Shown: positions 43,546 to 52,479 of the stretch, piece after piece
Numbering within the stretch: position 1 is the stretch's first letter
Layout: each line of letters opens with the position of its first letter
Assembly: GCF_002217755.1 (NCBI RefSeq)
Contig: NZ_BCFL01000024.1
Span: 124,001-188,000, forward strand
Source: Streptomyces hyaluromycini
Lineage (GTDB): Bacteria > Actinomycetota > Actinomycetes > Streptomycetales > Streptomycetaceae
Length of the DNA stretch: 64,000 nt
Direction of reading: 5' to 3'
Notes under the pieces: generated by a model
What the model saw: only the letters and a program-made list of their open reading frames with translations
What the model was told of the DNA's origin: nothing
The model's database searches: none
Program-made: the position numbers and the translations under genes

Positions 43546-44138
43546 GCGGGTGCCGCCTGCCGTCACCGCAGTTCTCCGCCGAGTCGCCTCCGACAGGCCC
43601 ATGACCTGTCAGCGGCACGAGACGGCGTCCTCCCACGCCGAGGCGCGGGGGACGCCCCATGGCGAGAATCGCCGGCTCCTTGCCGGAGGGGACGCGGTCG
43701 AAGCGGGAGCGACGCTGGGCACGACAGGTGAACGCCGTGTCGTACACGAGCGCGCGGGAGTACACCGGGCGTTCGCCGAGCTGCCGGGAAGGAGCGACTT
43801 CGGCATCCGGCCGCACCTCGCCGCCCACCGACTCGACGCTCGGCATGCCGATCCACGCAACCTCGGCCAGGACCAGCTCGCGGATGCGCGGACGTAACGG
43901 TCCGCCAGATCGAGGAGACGAGTCGGCGTATCAACGGGGCTATAGGCTCGGCACGGAGACACCGAACACACTCCTCGTGCCGCCCCCGGGCGTCCCCGCC
44001 GGGCCGCTCCGCTTCACCGATCCTCAGTCACTGGCCGGCTCCCGGCGGGCATCCGCCACCGGCCGTGCACGCGGCGGGCGTTACGGCGGCAGCACGGCCC
44101 ACAACGCCCGCAACGCACATCATGCGCACGCGCAAAAT
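43546..44138. other. Gene-poor region at the left flank of the accessory segment; possible minus-strand remnant
   Basis: About 590 bp with no complete gene. A minus-strand frame at about 43915-43560 has good third-position GC and protein-like content (for example ELVLAEVAWIGMPSVES and RPVYSRALVYDTAF) but no recognised domain and no proper start. It may be the end of a decayed gene. The rest holds nothing I can name. Confidence 0.4.
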
Positions 44139-44214
44139 CGCAGGTCAGGAGCCCTTACCGACCGGCTCAAGGATCGCGACACACTCAACATGGTGCGTCA
44201 TCGGAAAGATGTCA
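44139..44214 (-). repeat. Detached 3' end of the RNA methyltransferase gene, copy 1 (attachment-site scar)
   Basis: 76 bp aligning without gaps to the 3' end of the methyltransferase gene at 58145-58220 (60 of 76 bases by eye). On the minus strand it encodes DIFPMTHHVECVAILEPVG, then KGS and a stop. Compare DLFPMTHHVECVAILEPAA, KGV and stop in the intact gene. Most differences are synonymous or conservative, so this was once a selected gene end. Similarity stops sharply beyond DIFP. Confidence 0.85.
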
Positions 44215-44288
44215 CGTGGCCGACCGTTAGAAAAACATCCAGGTCAGGGCCCATTTTCCCGCACCGAAGACGGACTCCGAAACGGCTG

Positions 44289-44307
44289 GAGCGTCAAACG
44301 AGCGTCA
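44289..44307 (+). repeat. Paired GAGCGTCA repeat next to scar 1
   Basis: GAGCGTCA at 44289-44296 and 44300-44307, 11 bp apart, starting 75 bp right of scar 1. The same pair lies at the same distance from scars 2 and 3. Probably an integrase arm-type site or an element-end motif. Confidence 0.65.
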
Positions 44308-44652
44308 CGGTCGATCGAGCGCGTCACCTATGCATTTCAGGCCACCAGCCGCTGCCCGACCCGAAGGCGCTACGCAGAAGCCGGCAGGTGCGACCCAGCA
44401 TTTGGCAGCAAGCCGGTGCGCCTTCCGCCACTGGGCGTTGACGCGTACGGCCAGGCTCGCGGGGCCCGACGATATGCCGCCGAAGACCTATCGCATTGCC
44501 CCCCTCGATTCCGCCAGACAGCAACGACGTCCGGTCGCAAACAGGCGAGTACGGCCCTATCGGGGCCAGTAAGCGGCAGGCCGAGGCGGGCGTGACCGGG
44601 ATGCGCTGGGATGGACCGATTCACCGCAACCTGACAGTCAGTTGGGGCCGCC
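44308..44652. other. Gap before the PAS-phosphatase gene
   Basis: About 345 bp of element-internal DNA without a supported gene; it should contain the promoter of the gene at 44653. No clear regulatory dyad was seen. Confidence 0.5.
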
Positions 44653-46971
44653 ATGAGCGACACGGTCACGTCAGAGCCGACAGACGGGGCAGGAGCTGCC
44701 CAGCGGGCCCACCGCCGACGCGGTACCCCGAGCCGAACGAGCGAGCCCGGAGCGGCCGAGGACCGGTTCCGGGGACTGCTGGAAGCGGCTCCCGACGCGA
44801 TGGTCATCGTGGACGACACCGGAACCATCAAGCTCGTCAACGCCCAGACCGAGACCCTCTTCGGCTACCACCGCGACGAACTCCTCGACCGTCCCGTCGA
44901 GATCCTCATCCCCGGCCGGTTCCGCGACCAGCACGCCACCCACCGCGACGACTACGCCACCACCCGTCAGGTGCGTCCCATGGGCGCCGGACTGGAACTG
45001 CACGGACTGCGCAAGGACGGCACCGAGTTCCCCGTCGAGATCAGCCTCAGCCCACTGGAAACCACCGACGGCCTCCTCGTCTCCGCCGCCGTACGCGACG
45101 TCAGCGAACGAAAGGCCGCCGAAGAAAGGTTCCGGGCGCTGCTGGAAGCGGCCCCCGACGCGATGGTCATCGTGGACGACACCGGAACCATCACCCTCGT
45201 CAACGCCCAGACCGAAGCCCTCTTCGGCTACCGGCGCGACGAACTCCTCGGCCGCCAGGTCGAGTTGCTGGTGCCCCAACGGTTCCAGGTCAACCACACC
45301 CGGCATCGCGACGGATACACCACCAACCGTCAGGTGCGTCCCATGGGCGCCGGACTGGAACTGCACGGACTGCGCAAGGACGGCACCGAGTTCCCCGTCG
45401 AGATCAGCCTCAGCCCACTGGAAACCACCGACGGCCTCCTCGTCTCCGCCGCCGTACGCGACGTCAGCGAACGAAAAGCCGCCGAGGCGCGGATCACCGA
45501 GCTCGCCGCGCTGGTGGAGTCCTCCCAGGACGCGATCCTCGCCAAGACCCTCGACGGCCGCATCACCTACTGGAACACCGCCGCCCAGCGCCTGTACGGC
45601 TACTCGGCCGAGGAAGCCATCGGGCAGCACGTGTCCATGCTGGCACCGCCGGAACGCAAGGACGAGATCACCCACTTGCTGGAGCGGCTGAGACAGGACG
45701 AGAAGATCGAGCATTTCGAAACCCTCCGGGTCACCAGTACCGGCGCCCTGCTCGATGTCGATGTCACCCTGTGGCCGACCCGGGACACCTCCGGAACCGT
45801 CATCGGCGCCTGCGCCATCGTCCGCGACATCAGCGACCGAAAGCGCGCGGAGGCCGAACTCACCGAGTTGTACCGGCAGCAGCAGCACATCGCCCTCACC
45901 CTGCAGCGCAGCCTCATGGGCACCCCGCCCGCCATCCCCGGCCTGGCCGCCGCCAGCCGCTACCGGCCCGCCACCCAGGGCGCCGGCGTGGGCGGCGACT
46001 GGTTCGACCTCATCCCGCTCGGCGCCGGCCGGGTCGGGGTCCTCATCGGCGACGTGATGGGCCGCGGTCTGGAGGCGGCGTCCGTCATGGGCCAGCTGCG
46101 CTCCGCCGCCCACGCCCTGGCCAAGACCGCCATGCAGCCCCGCCAGCTGATGCAGGCCCTGGACGCGGTCGTCGCCGACCTCGACGTCCCCGACCAGCTC
46201 GTCACCTGCTGCTACCTCGTCATCGCTCCGGACTCCGGATCCGTCACCGTGTGCTCCGCCGGTCATCTGCCCACCCTCGTCACCGATCCCGAAGGCGGCT
46301 GCCGCAGACTTCCCGCGCCGGTGAACGCGCCTCTCGGCGTCGGCGACATCCTCTACCAGCAGTCCAGCTCGGCCATCCCGCCCGGCGCCACGCTCGTGCT
46401 GTACACCGACGGAATGGTCGAGACTCCCGGCAGTGACATCGAGCACCAGATCGACAAACTCACCGCAGCCCTCGACGACGCCTTCACCCACACCAGCAGC
46501 CTCGACGCCGCTGCCGACCACGTCCTCACCGCGCTGCTGCCCGATGCCGAGGGCCACGACGACGACGTCACCCTGCTACTGACCCAGATCCCCGCCGCCC
46601 CGCTGGACACCGCCCGTACAGAACTGCCGGCCACCGCCTCCGCGGTGTCCGCGGGCCGTTCCTTCGTGGTCGAGACCCTTGCCACCTGGGACTGCACCGA
46701 ACGGACCGACGACGCGCGACTGCTGGTCTCCGAGATCCTCACCAACGCCGTCCAACACGCGGAAGGTCCTGTCGTCCTCCGCCTCCGCCGCAGCGCCTCC
46801 GAGTTCGCCGTCGAGATCAGCGACCTCAGCCCACACCTGCCCCAACCGCGTCTGGCCGCCCACGACGACGAATCCGGGCGCGGTCTCGTCCTCGTCGACA
46901 CCCTCGCCGACACCTGGGGCGTCCGCCCCGACGAACGCGGGAAGACCACCTGGTTCACCCTCAGGCTGTGA
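44653..46971 (+). CDS. Triple-PAS PP2C phosphatase with HATPase domain (RsbU/RsbW-like hybrid)
   Basis: A 772-residue cytosolic regulator. PAS1 (about 37-150) and PAS2 (158-271) are near-identical duplicates; PAS3 (275-395) is different. A SpoIIE-type phosphatase follows (about 430-640, with GVGGDWFDLIPL, IGDVMGRGLEAA, LYTDGMVETP and EGHDDDVTLLL), then an RsbW-like anti-sigma kinase domain (about 650-772, with LVSEILTNAVQHA and ESGRGLVLVD). It combines the phosphatase and kinase arms of a sigma-factor partner switch behind redox- or ligand-sensing PAS domains. It is the only gene between scars 1 and 2. Confidence 0.92.
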   Translation: MSDTVTSEPTDGAGAAQRAHRRRGTPSRTSEPGAAEDRFRGLLEAAPDAMVIVDDTGTIKLVNAQTETLFGYHRDELLDRPVEILIPGRFRDQHATHRDDYATTRQVRPMGAGLELHGLRKDGTEFPVEISLSPLETTDGLLVSAAVRDVSERKAAEERFRALLEAAPDAMVIVDDTGTITLVNAQTEALFGYRRDELLGRQVELLVPQRFQVNHTRHRDGYTTNRQVRPMGAGLELHGLRKDGTEFPVEISLSPLETTDGLLVSAAVRDVSERKAAEARITELAALVESSQDAILAKTLDGRITYWNTAAQRLYGYSAEEAIGQHVSMLAPPERKDEITHLLERLRQDEKIEHFETLRVTSTGALLDVDVTLWPTRDTSGTVIGACAIVRDISDRKRAEAELTELYRQQQHIALTLQRSLMGTPPAIPGLAAASRYRPATQGAGVGGDWFDLIPLGAGRVGVLIGDVMGRGLEAASVMGQLRSAAHALAKTAMQPRQLMQALDAVVADLDVPDQLVTCCYLVIAPDSGSVTVCSAGHLPTLVTDPEGGCRRLPAPVNAPLGVGDILYQQSSSAIPPGATLVLYTDGMVETPGSDIEHQIDKLTAALDDAFTHTSSLDAAADHVLTALLPDAEGHDDDVTLLLTQIPAAPLDTARTELPATASAVSAGRSFVVETLATWDCTERTDDARLLVSEILTNAVQHAEGPVVLRLRRSASEFAVEISDLSPHLPQPRLAAHDDESGRGLVLVDTLADTWGVRPDERGKTTWFTLRL
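44758..45483 (+). repeat. 363-bp in-frame tandem duplication (PAS1/PAS2)
   Basis: Two 121-codon units start at 44758 and 45121. The block 44964-45113 is identical to 45327-45476 over 150 bp, while the upstream half differs more. This points to a recent duplication or to partial gene conversion between the PAS copies. Confidence 0.9.
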
Positions 46972-47299
46972 CCGGCAGGACCCCCAGCGTCTGGCGCCTG
47001 CACGGCCGGCTTCGGCAGCGGGCTACAGCATCTGGGCGGCCGCTGCGGCCAGGCGCGCGAGCACAGGACGCGGCTCGTCCGTCCACGGCACCCGGTTCAT
47101 GCCGGTGGATGGAGACGAAACCGGCGCTCTGCGTCCTCTGGCCTGTCTACGACGGCACGCCGATACCCGCCGCCTCGGGAGGACCCAGTGGGCGTCGCCC
47201 TCGCATCCGCGACAGATTCAAGCACTACACCGCACTCCACACGGTGTACCCGCCCAGCACTCCGAAGGAGGTCGAACAGACCTATCAGATCCACGAAGG
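46972..47299. other. Gap between the PAS-phosphatase gene and scar 2
   Basis: No complete gene. The stretch from about 47200 to 47299 resembles the DNA left of scar 3 (about 49975-50069); both contain a TTCAAGCA-type segment, CGCACTCCAC and an AAGGAG...CCTATC stretch. It is therefore part of a longer repeated attachment region. Confidence 0.6.
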
Positions 47300-47375
47300 C
47301 GCAGGTCAGAGGCCCCTCGCTACAGGTTCCAGGATCGCCACGCACTCCACATGATGCGTCATCGGAAAGATGTCG
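47300..47375 (-). repeat. Detached 3' end of the RNA methyltransferase gene, copy 2 (attachment-site scar)
   Basis: 76 bp, ungapped match to 58145-58220; the central stretch around CGCACTCCACATGATGCGTC is identical. On the minus strand it encodes DIFPMTHHVECVAILEPVA, then RGL and a stop. It is the best conserved of the three scars. Confidence 0.87.
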
Positions 47376-47447
47376 GCCTGAGCGGATCCCAGAAAAGCCC
47401 TGTTCAGAGCCATTTTCTCGACTCATCACCCTTCATGCAGACACCCG

Positions 47448-47466
47448 GAGCGTCAAACGAGCGTCA
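47448..47466 (+). repeat. Paired GAGCGTCA repeat next to scar 2
   Basis: GAGCGTCA at 47448-47455 and 47459-47466, 11 bp apart, starting 73 bp right of scar 2. The intervening AAC is the same as at scar 1. Confidence 0.65.
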
Positions 47467-47596
47467 AGGCCGAGAGTCCGTCCTGCCCAGGGCTGAGCAG
47501 ACTGCAGCAACCAGTTCACCGGGGATCCGCCCCCGCTCCGGACGTCAGCTCGCACATCATGCCCCTCGCAACGTCTCCGGCCGCCATAATGGAGTC

Positions 47597-47989
47597 ATGC
47601 CCTCCAGCACACAGCACCCCGCACCCGCCCCGAGGGACATCTCGGGCGCGGACGCCGAGGACCTCGCGCTGTACCGGGAGAAGTTCCGCCGCCGTCTGCC
47701 GGAGTCGCTGGACGAGCTGCACGGGCCGACCCGCGGTGTCGTGGATCTGCCGCTGCACATGGCCTGGTCCGGGATGACCTCATACGACCTGGGCAAGCCG
47801 CGCCAGCGTATGGGCTTGTACCGCACCGTCCTGCACGAGGGCCTGCACGACGACCTGCCCCGCTACCTCAACCAGGACCTGCTCCTCCAGCTGTGGCCGG
47901 TGCTGCGCACCCTCGTCGGCCGCACCGTGCGCGCCGTATGGGAAGACGCTTTCCCCCAGCTCGCCTCCCGCACCCGGGCAGCCGCGTGA
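47597..47989 (+). CDS. Partner gene of AbiEii-type nucleotidyltransferase (putative antitoxin)
   Basis: 130 residues from ATG 47597 (GGAG seven bases upstream). No domain is recognised with certainty. The N-terminus is disordered, then an acidic/Arg-rich helical segment and a Leu/Trp-rich C-terminal half (QDLLLQLWPVLRTLVG) follow. Its stop overlaps the nucleotidyltransferase start (GTGA), the arrangement expected for an antitoxin made just before its toxin. The antitoxin role rests on context alone. Confidence 0.75.
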   Translation: MPSSTQHPAPAPRDISGADAEDLALYREKFRRRLPESLDELHGPTRGVVDLPLHMAWSGMTSYDLGKPRQRMGLYRTVLHEGLHDDLPRYLNQDLLLQLWPVLRTLVGRTVRAVWEDAFPQLASRTRAAA

Positions 47990-48663
47990 CGGACATGCCG
48001 GAGCTGCACACGCGGCTCCTGGCGGATGTGATCGCGCTCGGCTCCCCGTATCCCCTGGTCCTCACCGGTGGATATGCCGTGCGGGCGCACCGCCTCGTGA
48101 ACCGCCCCAGCCAGGACCTCGACGTCGCCACCGAGAACCCGGCGCCCATGGCCGACATCGCGACCACGCTCCGCGCCGGCCTGGAAGCCCGCGGCTGGAA
48201 GGTGCACGCGCTGGAGACCGCCCCGCTGTCCGCCCGCTTCACCGTGACCGACCCGGCCACCGGGCAGGAATGCGAAGTCGACATCCTCAAGGAGATCTTC
48301 TGGCGGCCGATCGCCCAGAGCCCGTACGGGCCCGTCCTCGCGGAGGAGGACGTGATCGGGACCAAGGTCCGCGCGCTCGCCGACCGCGGAGCGCCCCGCG
48401 ATCTGATCGACGTGTTCGCGGCCTCCCGCCACTGGACCAATGCCGAGCTTGAGGAGTTCGGCCGCCGCCACGCCCGCGGTCGCTTCGAGCGCGAGGATCT
48501 GCAGTCGAACCTCACGGGCGCCGAATGGACAGACGACGAAGCCTTCGCCGCCTATGGGCTCGATGACGCCACCATCACCGCTCTCCGCTCCTGGGCCGTG
48601 GAGTGGGCCGACGACCTCGCGACCCGTCTCCTCGAAGAGGCCGATAATCCGGACATCGACTGA
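47986..48663 (+). CDS. AbiEii/MenT-like nucleotidyltransferase (putative type IV toxin)
   Basis: 225 residues from GTG 47986, overlapping the upstream gene by four bases; ATG 47995 is an internal alternative. The polymerase-beta nucleotidyltransferase motif is clear: LTGGYAVRAHRL (GG-x-A), then SQDLDVAT with the two metal-binding Asp residues, a third acid in CEVDILKE, and a helical C-terminal half with KVRALADRGAPRDLID. AbiEii-type toxins modify tRNA or proteins and give abortive phage defence; AbiEi-type partners usually have a winged helix, which I do not see here. Cargo of the second element segment. Confidence 0.85.
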   Translation: MTDMPELHTRLLADVIALGSPYPLVLTGGYAVRAHRLVNRPSQDLDVATENPAPMADIATTLRAGLEARGWKVHALETAPLSARFTVTDPATGQECEVDILKEIFWRPIAQSPYGPVLAEEDVIGTKVRALADRGAPRDLIDVFAASRHWTNAELEEFGRRHARGRFEREDLQSNLTGAEWTDDEAFAAYGLDDATITALRSWAVEWADDLATRLLEEADNPDID

Positions 48664-48664
48664 T

Positions 48665-49690
48665 CACGCCGGACTGGGGCATCTCCACCACTCTGACCTC
48701 CCTCACCCCCTGCGACGGCTTCACCGGCGGCGGCGCCGCACCCAACGACCCCTGCACCAGCACCGTCGACGGCAACCGCACCGACGTCAACGGCTGGCTC
48801 GACGACATGGACCTCGGCAGCCCCTGGTCCCCCCACCGGTCTACTACGCCGACTTCGACACCACCCTCGCCGTACCCGACACCAGCAAGGGCGAGGACAA
48901 ACTTTCCACGGCCGCGGACACCGGCGACCACGTCAACCTCACCAACTCCGGATACGCCGCCGAAACCCTCGCCATCCTCTCCCCCACGACACCTGGGCCC
49001 TCAACGACGGCGACGGATTCACCATCGCCAACGACACCGCCCCCACCGACACCCCCTACACCGTCAACGACACCACCGGCGTCGGCAGCAACACCGTCGC
49101 CCTCAACGGCACCACCACCTGGACCAACGACCCCACGCCCGTGGGGAAACCCTCGCCTTCGACAGCACCACCGGCTACGCCGCCGGCAGCGGCCAGGCGC
49201 TCAACACCACCGGCAGCTACTCCGTCGCCGCGTGGGTGCAACTCTCCTCACTGCCCAACCGCAGCGCCACCGTCGCCGCCCAGGACGGCACCGAGAGCAG
49301 CCCCCTACTACCTCCCATACGACTGCACAGACACCAGTAGCCCACAGTGGGCCTTCACCTTTGCCAACACCGACACAGCCAACCCGGACCTCACAGCCGG
49401 CGACTCGACAACAGCAGCCACCGCCAACACCTGGACCCACCTGGTCGGCACCTACGACGCCACCACGAAAACCGCCCAGCTCTACCTCAACGGCAGCCTC
49501 GCCGCCACCGCCACAGGTGTCACCTCCTGGAACGCCGCCAACGCCTTCACCATCGGCCGCAGCCTCCACAACGGCACCAACAACGACTTCTTCCCCGGCC
49601 TGATTAGCACCGTCCAGGCATGGAACTACGCACTCACCCCCAAACCAGGTCACCGCCCTCTACCATCAAATCCCCTGGCCCCTCCCGCCA
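48665..49690 (+). pseudogene. Decayed secreted LamG-domain protein
   Basis: Protein-like pieces run through all three plus-strand frames: DWGISTTLTSL, YYADFDTTLAVPDTS, then WALNDGDGFTIAND, GYAAGSGQALNTTGSYSVAA and WTHLVGTYDATTKTAQLYL. The order matches the C-terminal part of large Streptomyces proteins with LamG (jelly-roll) domains. There is no start, at least three frameshifts and no intact C-terminus. Confidence 0.8.
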
Positions 49691-49759
49691 CGGGTGCCCC
49701 GAGCCGACAGCCAGGAGCACCCACGGCAACGAGCCACATGGGCCACAAGTCCTGCTGAG

Positions 49760-50069
49760 CCCGCTGCTCGTCCTGCCCGACCTGGAGGCCGCCATCCGGA
49801 GTCGGCATCTCCGGAAGCCGGTTCAAGAGGCCGATCGCCCGCACGTCGCCACCAGCGAGCTGCCACCAGCTCACTTCATCCGAAATGCCACGTAAACCTG
49901 CAAGACGGCGTTCCAGAGCATCCGGCGAGAGGTCACGAGATTGTCACGCACTTCAGGTGATGCCTCATCACCCTCGCGTCGGCGACAGGTTCAAGCAGTA
50001 CATCGCACTCCACAGTCCACCCGCTCGGCGGTCCAAGGAGGACGAGGAAACCTATCGAATCCCTGAACG
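49760..50069. other. Gap between the LamG remnant and scar 3
   Basis: No gene supported. Its right third (about 49975-50069) is homologous to the DNA left of scar 2. The remainder has no recognised content. Confidence 0.5.
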
Positions 50070-50145
50070 CACCGGTCAGACGGTTTTCGCCACAGGCTCC
50101 AGGATCACGACGCTCTCCACGTGCGAGGTTATCGGAACCGTGTAC
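50070..50145 (-). repeat. Detached 3' end of the RNA methyltransferase gene, copy 3 (attachment-site scar)
   Basis: The most diverged copy, still aligning over 76 bp. The minus strand reads VPITSHVESVVILEPVAKTV and stop, compared with FPMTHHVECVAILEPAAKGV in the intact gene. The conserved ILEP core and stop position identify it. Confidence 0.75.
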
Positions 50146-50217
50146 GACTCCATGCCGCCAAAGAAGCCGCAGGTCAAACGATACTTATGGCCTCTCCACC
50201 GTGAAATTTCGGGGCTG

Positions 50218-50236
50218 GAGCGTTAAATGAGCGTCA
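50218..50236 (+). repeat. Paired GAGCGTYA repeat next to scar 3
   Basis: GAGCGTTA (50218-50225) and GAGCGTCA (50229-50236), 11 bp apart, starting 73 bp right of scar 3, as at the other two scars. Confidence 0.6.
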
Positions 50237-50260
50237 CGCGAGCCTGCCACACCACCCACA

Positions 50261-50465
50261 AAGTGAGGCTCTTCAGCACTGACGCTCCAGGGTGAGGACG
50301 GCGGCAGTGATTGACGTATTCAATTCGGGCTGTACCGGGCTTTGCGGAAGATGCGCCAGGACTTCAGGCCGGCCACGCCTCGCTCCACCGGTGCCAGTGC
50401 TGCGGAGAGTGCGCGGTTGACCGGGAGCTCTGGGTTCGCGGCCGGGTGGGCGCCTGACCGGTGGT
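50261..50465 (-). mobile_element. 3' remnant of IS5-type transposase (left arm of inverted repeat)
   Basis: About 205 bp matching 56878-57084 in inverse orientation. The minus strand encodes the C-terminus of a DDE transposase (HPAANPELPVNRALSAALA, then GVAGLKSWRIFRKARYSPN), interrupted by a stop, then ITAAVLTLERQC in another frame. The catalytic domain is not recognisable; upstream sequence to about 50820 is frameshifted debris. Confidence 0.75.
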
Positions 50466-50827
50466 AATCGATGACCCGACGGCCGTCGTGTAGGCGGGGG
50501 CAGTACCAAGGGCGATGCCAAAGCCGGCCGCGATCTGCGCGCCGGGGCAGGTACATCATCGTCGGCGGGCGACCAGGATCCTTCGGGCATGACCACTTCG
50601 TGGGAATCGAAATCGGCTGACCTCCAGCCGCTTTTGAAGGCCAGCGACGGCGGGATGCCGGCTGCCCTGCGTTCAGAGGTCGTCGCCAGTGGCGGCCTGG
50701 CGGAGCCTCCGGGGTGTCGGAACGGCCAAGGGCCACGGCGAGGAAGCGCCCGATGGTTGGTGGCGACTGCCGCCTTGTGGCCCTGACGCTGTCCCAACTC
50801 GGTTCCGAGGAAGCCAGCACGGATTAT

Positions 50828-51835
50828 TCAGGAGCGTACCTGAACCGTGTTGGTGTTCTGGTCGGGCACACGGACCTGGCGTGCAGTGCGACGCGGCGAC
50901 AAGGGCATTTTATTACTGTCCGGGTCGGCTGATTCGTGCTGCACCTCGGTGAATCTGCGGGCCGAGCCAGCGCGGACGACTTCGGGCATACGCTCGTTGG
51001 GTCGGAAGTACGCCATCTCCCAGACCCCGTCAGAGATCCATAGATTCCAGGTCTTGAGCAGCAGCCCCAACTGAAGTGAGCTGACAGTGTTGCCGCGCCG
51101 TGGGCGAGCCGGATGCTGAAAGTATCGGCGGACGACCCATCTGGGGTCGGCTGTGTCCAGGTGGGCTCCGGACACCAGTCCTCGGAAGAAGTCGTCTGCC
51201 TGCGAGGTGCTCCCGCCGTCCCGGTGGACCAGGTACGCGCATGCCAGTGATGCTGCGGGGGCGGAGTACACGCCGCTCTTCAGGGCGGTCATCAGTGGCA
51301 GGAAGTCCGGAAGGTCGAGGTACTCCGACTGGAAGAACCGTACGATCTCGGCATTGGTGTAGACGACCGACCGCCACGCGGGCCAGGCAACGTTCTTGCG
51401 TTCGGCGTCGTAGAGTCGCAGCAGCCGGACGGTCGAGGAGATGTCCTTGCGGTGCCGCTCGACGCCCACCAGGGACAGTGCGGTGGCGGCGGAGCGCGCC
51501 TTGCCGCAGTCCATAGTGGTGGCCGTCTGGTGTGGAAGGTCTCGGGCGATAAGGAAGCTGCGGGGCGTCTTGCTGATGATTACCGCTTCAAGGCGGTGCT
51601 GTCCCTGGATTGCGGCTCCATGACCGCACAGAGAGAGGACGTCGGGGTTGTAGTCGTCCCAGCGTCCGTTGCACATGTCACGAGCAAGTCGCCGGGCGTG
51701 AGAGGAATCCAGCTTGCGCGGATTGCAGCCGTGCAAGCGGGTCTTCTCAAGGATTTCGGCCGCCGCAGCAGGGGTGATGATCTCACGCACCGGCAAGGGG
51801 AGCGGTGCAGAGGAAGACATGCTCTCGTCGTTCAT
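50828..51835 (-). CDS. ParB-like N-terminal domain protein, paralogue A
   Basis: 335 residues from ATG 51835 (GGAG six bases upstream). The N-terminal half resembles the phage/ICE ParB-like nuclease domain: RKLDSSHARRLARDM, NGRWDDYNPDVLSL and IQGQHRLEAVI, the last corresponding to the (D/N)GQHR motif. The C-terminal half (about 150-280) is helical with YTNAEIVRFFQ and no recognised fold. Such proteins occur on phages and integrative elements, and their role is unclear (CTP- or DNA-linked regulation is possible). It is closely related to paralogue B at 53068-54084. Confidence 0.75.
   Translation of the reverse strand: MNDESMSSSAPLPLPVREIITPAAAAEILEKTRLHGCNPRKLDSSHARRLARDMCNGRWDDYNPDVLSLCGHGAAIQGQHRLEAVIISKTPRSFLIARDLPHQTATTMDCGKARSAATALSLVGVERHRKDISSTVRLLRLYDAERKNVAWPAWRSVVYTNAEIVRFFQSEYLDLPDFLPLMTALKSGVYSAPAASLACAYLVHRDGGSTSQADDFFRGLVSGAHLDTADPRWVVRRYFQHPARPRRGNTVSSLQLGLLLKTWNLWISDGVWEMAYFRPNERMPEVVRAGSARRFTEVQHESADPDSNKMPLSPRRTARQVRVPDQNTNTVQVRS
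51569..51778. repeat. 210-bp identity block shared by the ParB-like paralogues (copy A)
   Basis: By eye identical to 53818-54027, both covering the GQHR-containing N-terminal coding region, while flanking parts of the two genes differ more. Gene conversion or a very recent partial duplication is likely. Confidence 0.85.
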
Positions 51836-52092
51836 GTCAGACTCCGATGGATACGAGACAGGGGCGATTGAGTGGCGTTTCCGTAGCGATGGTTCGTGTC
51901 TGCGTCATCAGGAGCGGGCTCACGTCGCCGGAGCAGGTGACCTTGCTTTGCCGGAGGTGAGCCCAGCACGGTGAGTAATGCCCGCCATCGCCGACGGCTC
52001 GGCTTCCTTTTCTGGATCGAAAATAGGGCACGGTTGACGGCGAGGTGGGCGGTGCACCGTCAACTCGGCACGGTGTTCAGTGGCCCGTGACG

Positions 52093-52413
52093 TCAATCCG
52101 TATGTTCGTGGAAGAATCCGATGGCTGCACCGAACGCGAAGACTCCTGCGGTCAGCCCGGCCATTTGATCGCTACTTGCGGACGCCGCGATGTAGCCCAC
52201 ACTGTTGGCAAGGGTGACCGCTGCGCACAATACGAGGAGGGTGCGCTGTCTGAACAATGAATCGTTCCGGCCTGCTCTGGGAGGAGCGCTCTCGGGAGGC
52301 TGAACGTGCGAAGAGACATCACAGAGCGGTGAAATTGCGTCCGGTTGAGGGACGGCATCACCGGGGGGCCTGCGCCAGCGTGAAGTGGCTCTGATTCTGG
52401 GAGAGTGACTCAT
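52093..52413 (-). CDS. Small membrane protein
   Basis: 106 residues; the start at 52413 has GAAGGAG ten bases upstream. The N-terminal half is hydrophilic and Pro-rich. Two membrane helices follow (RTLLVLCAAVTLANSVGYIA and MAGLTAGVFAFGAAIGFF) with an outside or inside tail HEHTD. No family recognised. It lies between the two ParB-like genes on the same strand and may belong to the same element transcript. Confidence 0.6.
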   Translation of the reverse strand: MSHSPRIRATSRWRRPPGDAVPQPDAISPLCDVSSHVQPPESAPPRAGRNDSLFRQRTLLVLCAAVTLANSVGYIAASASSDQMAGLTAGVFAFGAAIGFFHEHTD

Positions 52414-52450
52414 GACCGTGTTTCTCCTTCATTGGGCACACGGGATTGTG

Positions 52451-52479
52451 GTGGGAGCCCTCTCGCGAAGGGCTCCCAC
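52451..52479 (+). terminator. Strong hairpin, terminator-like
   Basis: A perfect 11-bp stem GTGGGAGCCCT/AGGGCTCCCAC with a 7-base loop, followed on the plus strand by CTTTATAT. It is just upstream of the small membrane protein gene; it could stop rightward transcription or insulate this gene. Confidence 0.7.
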
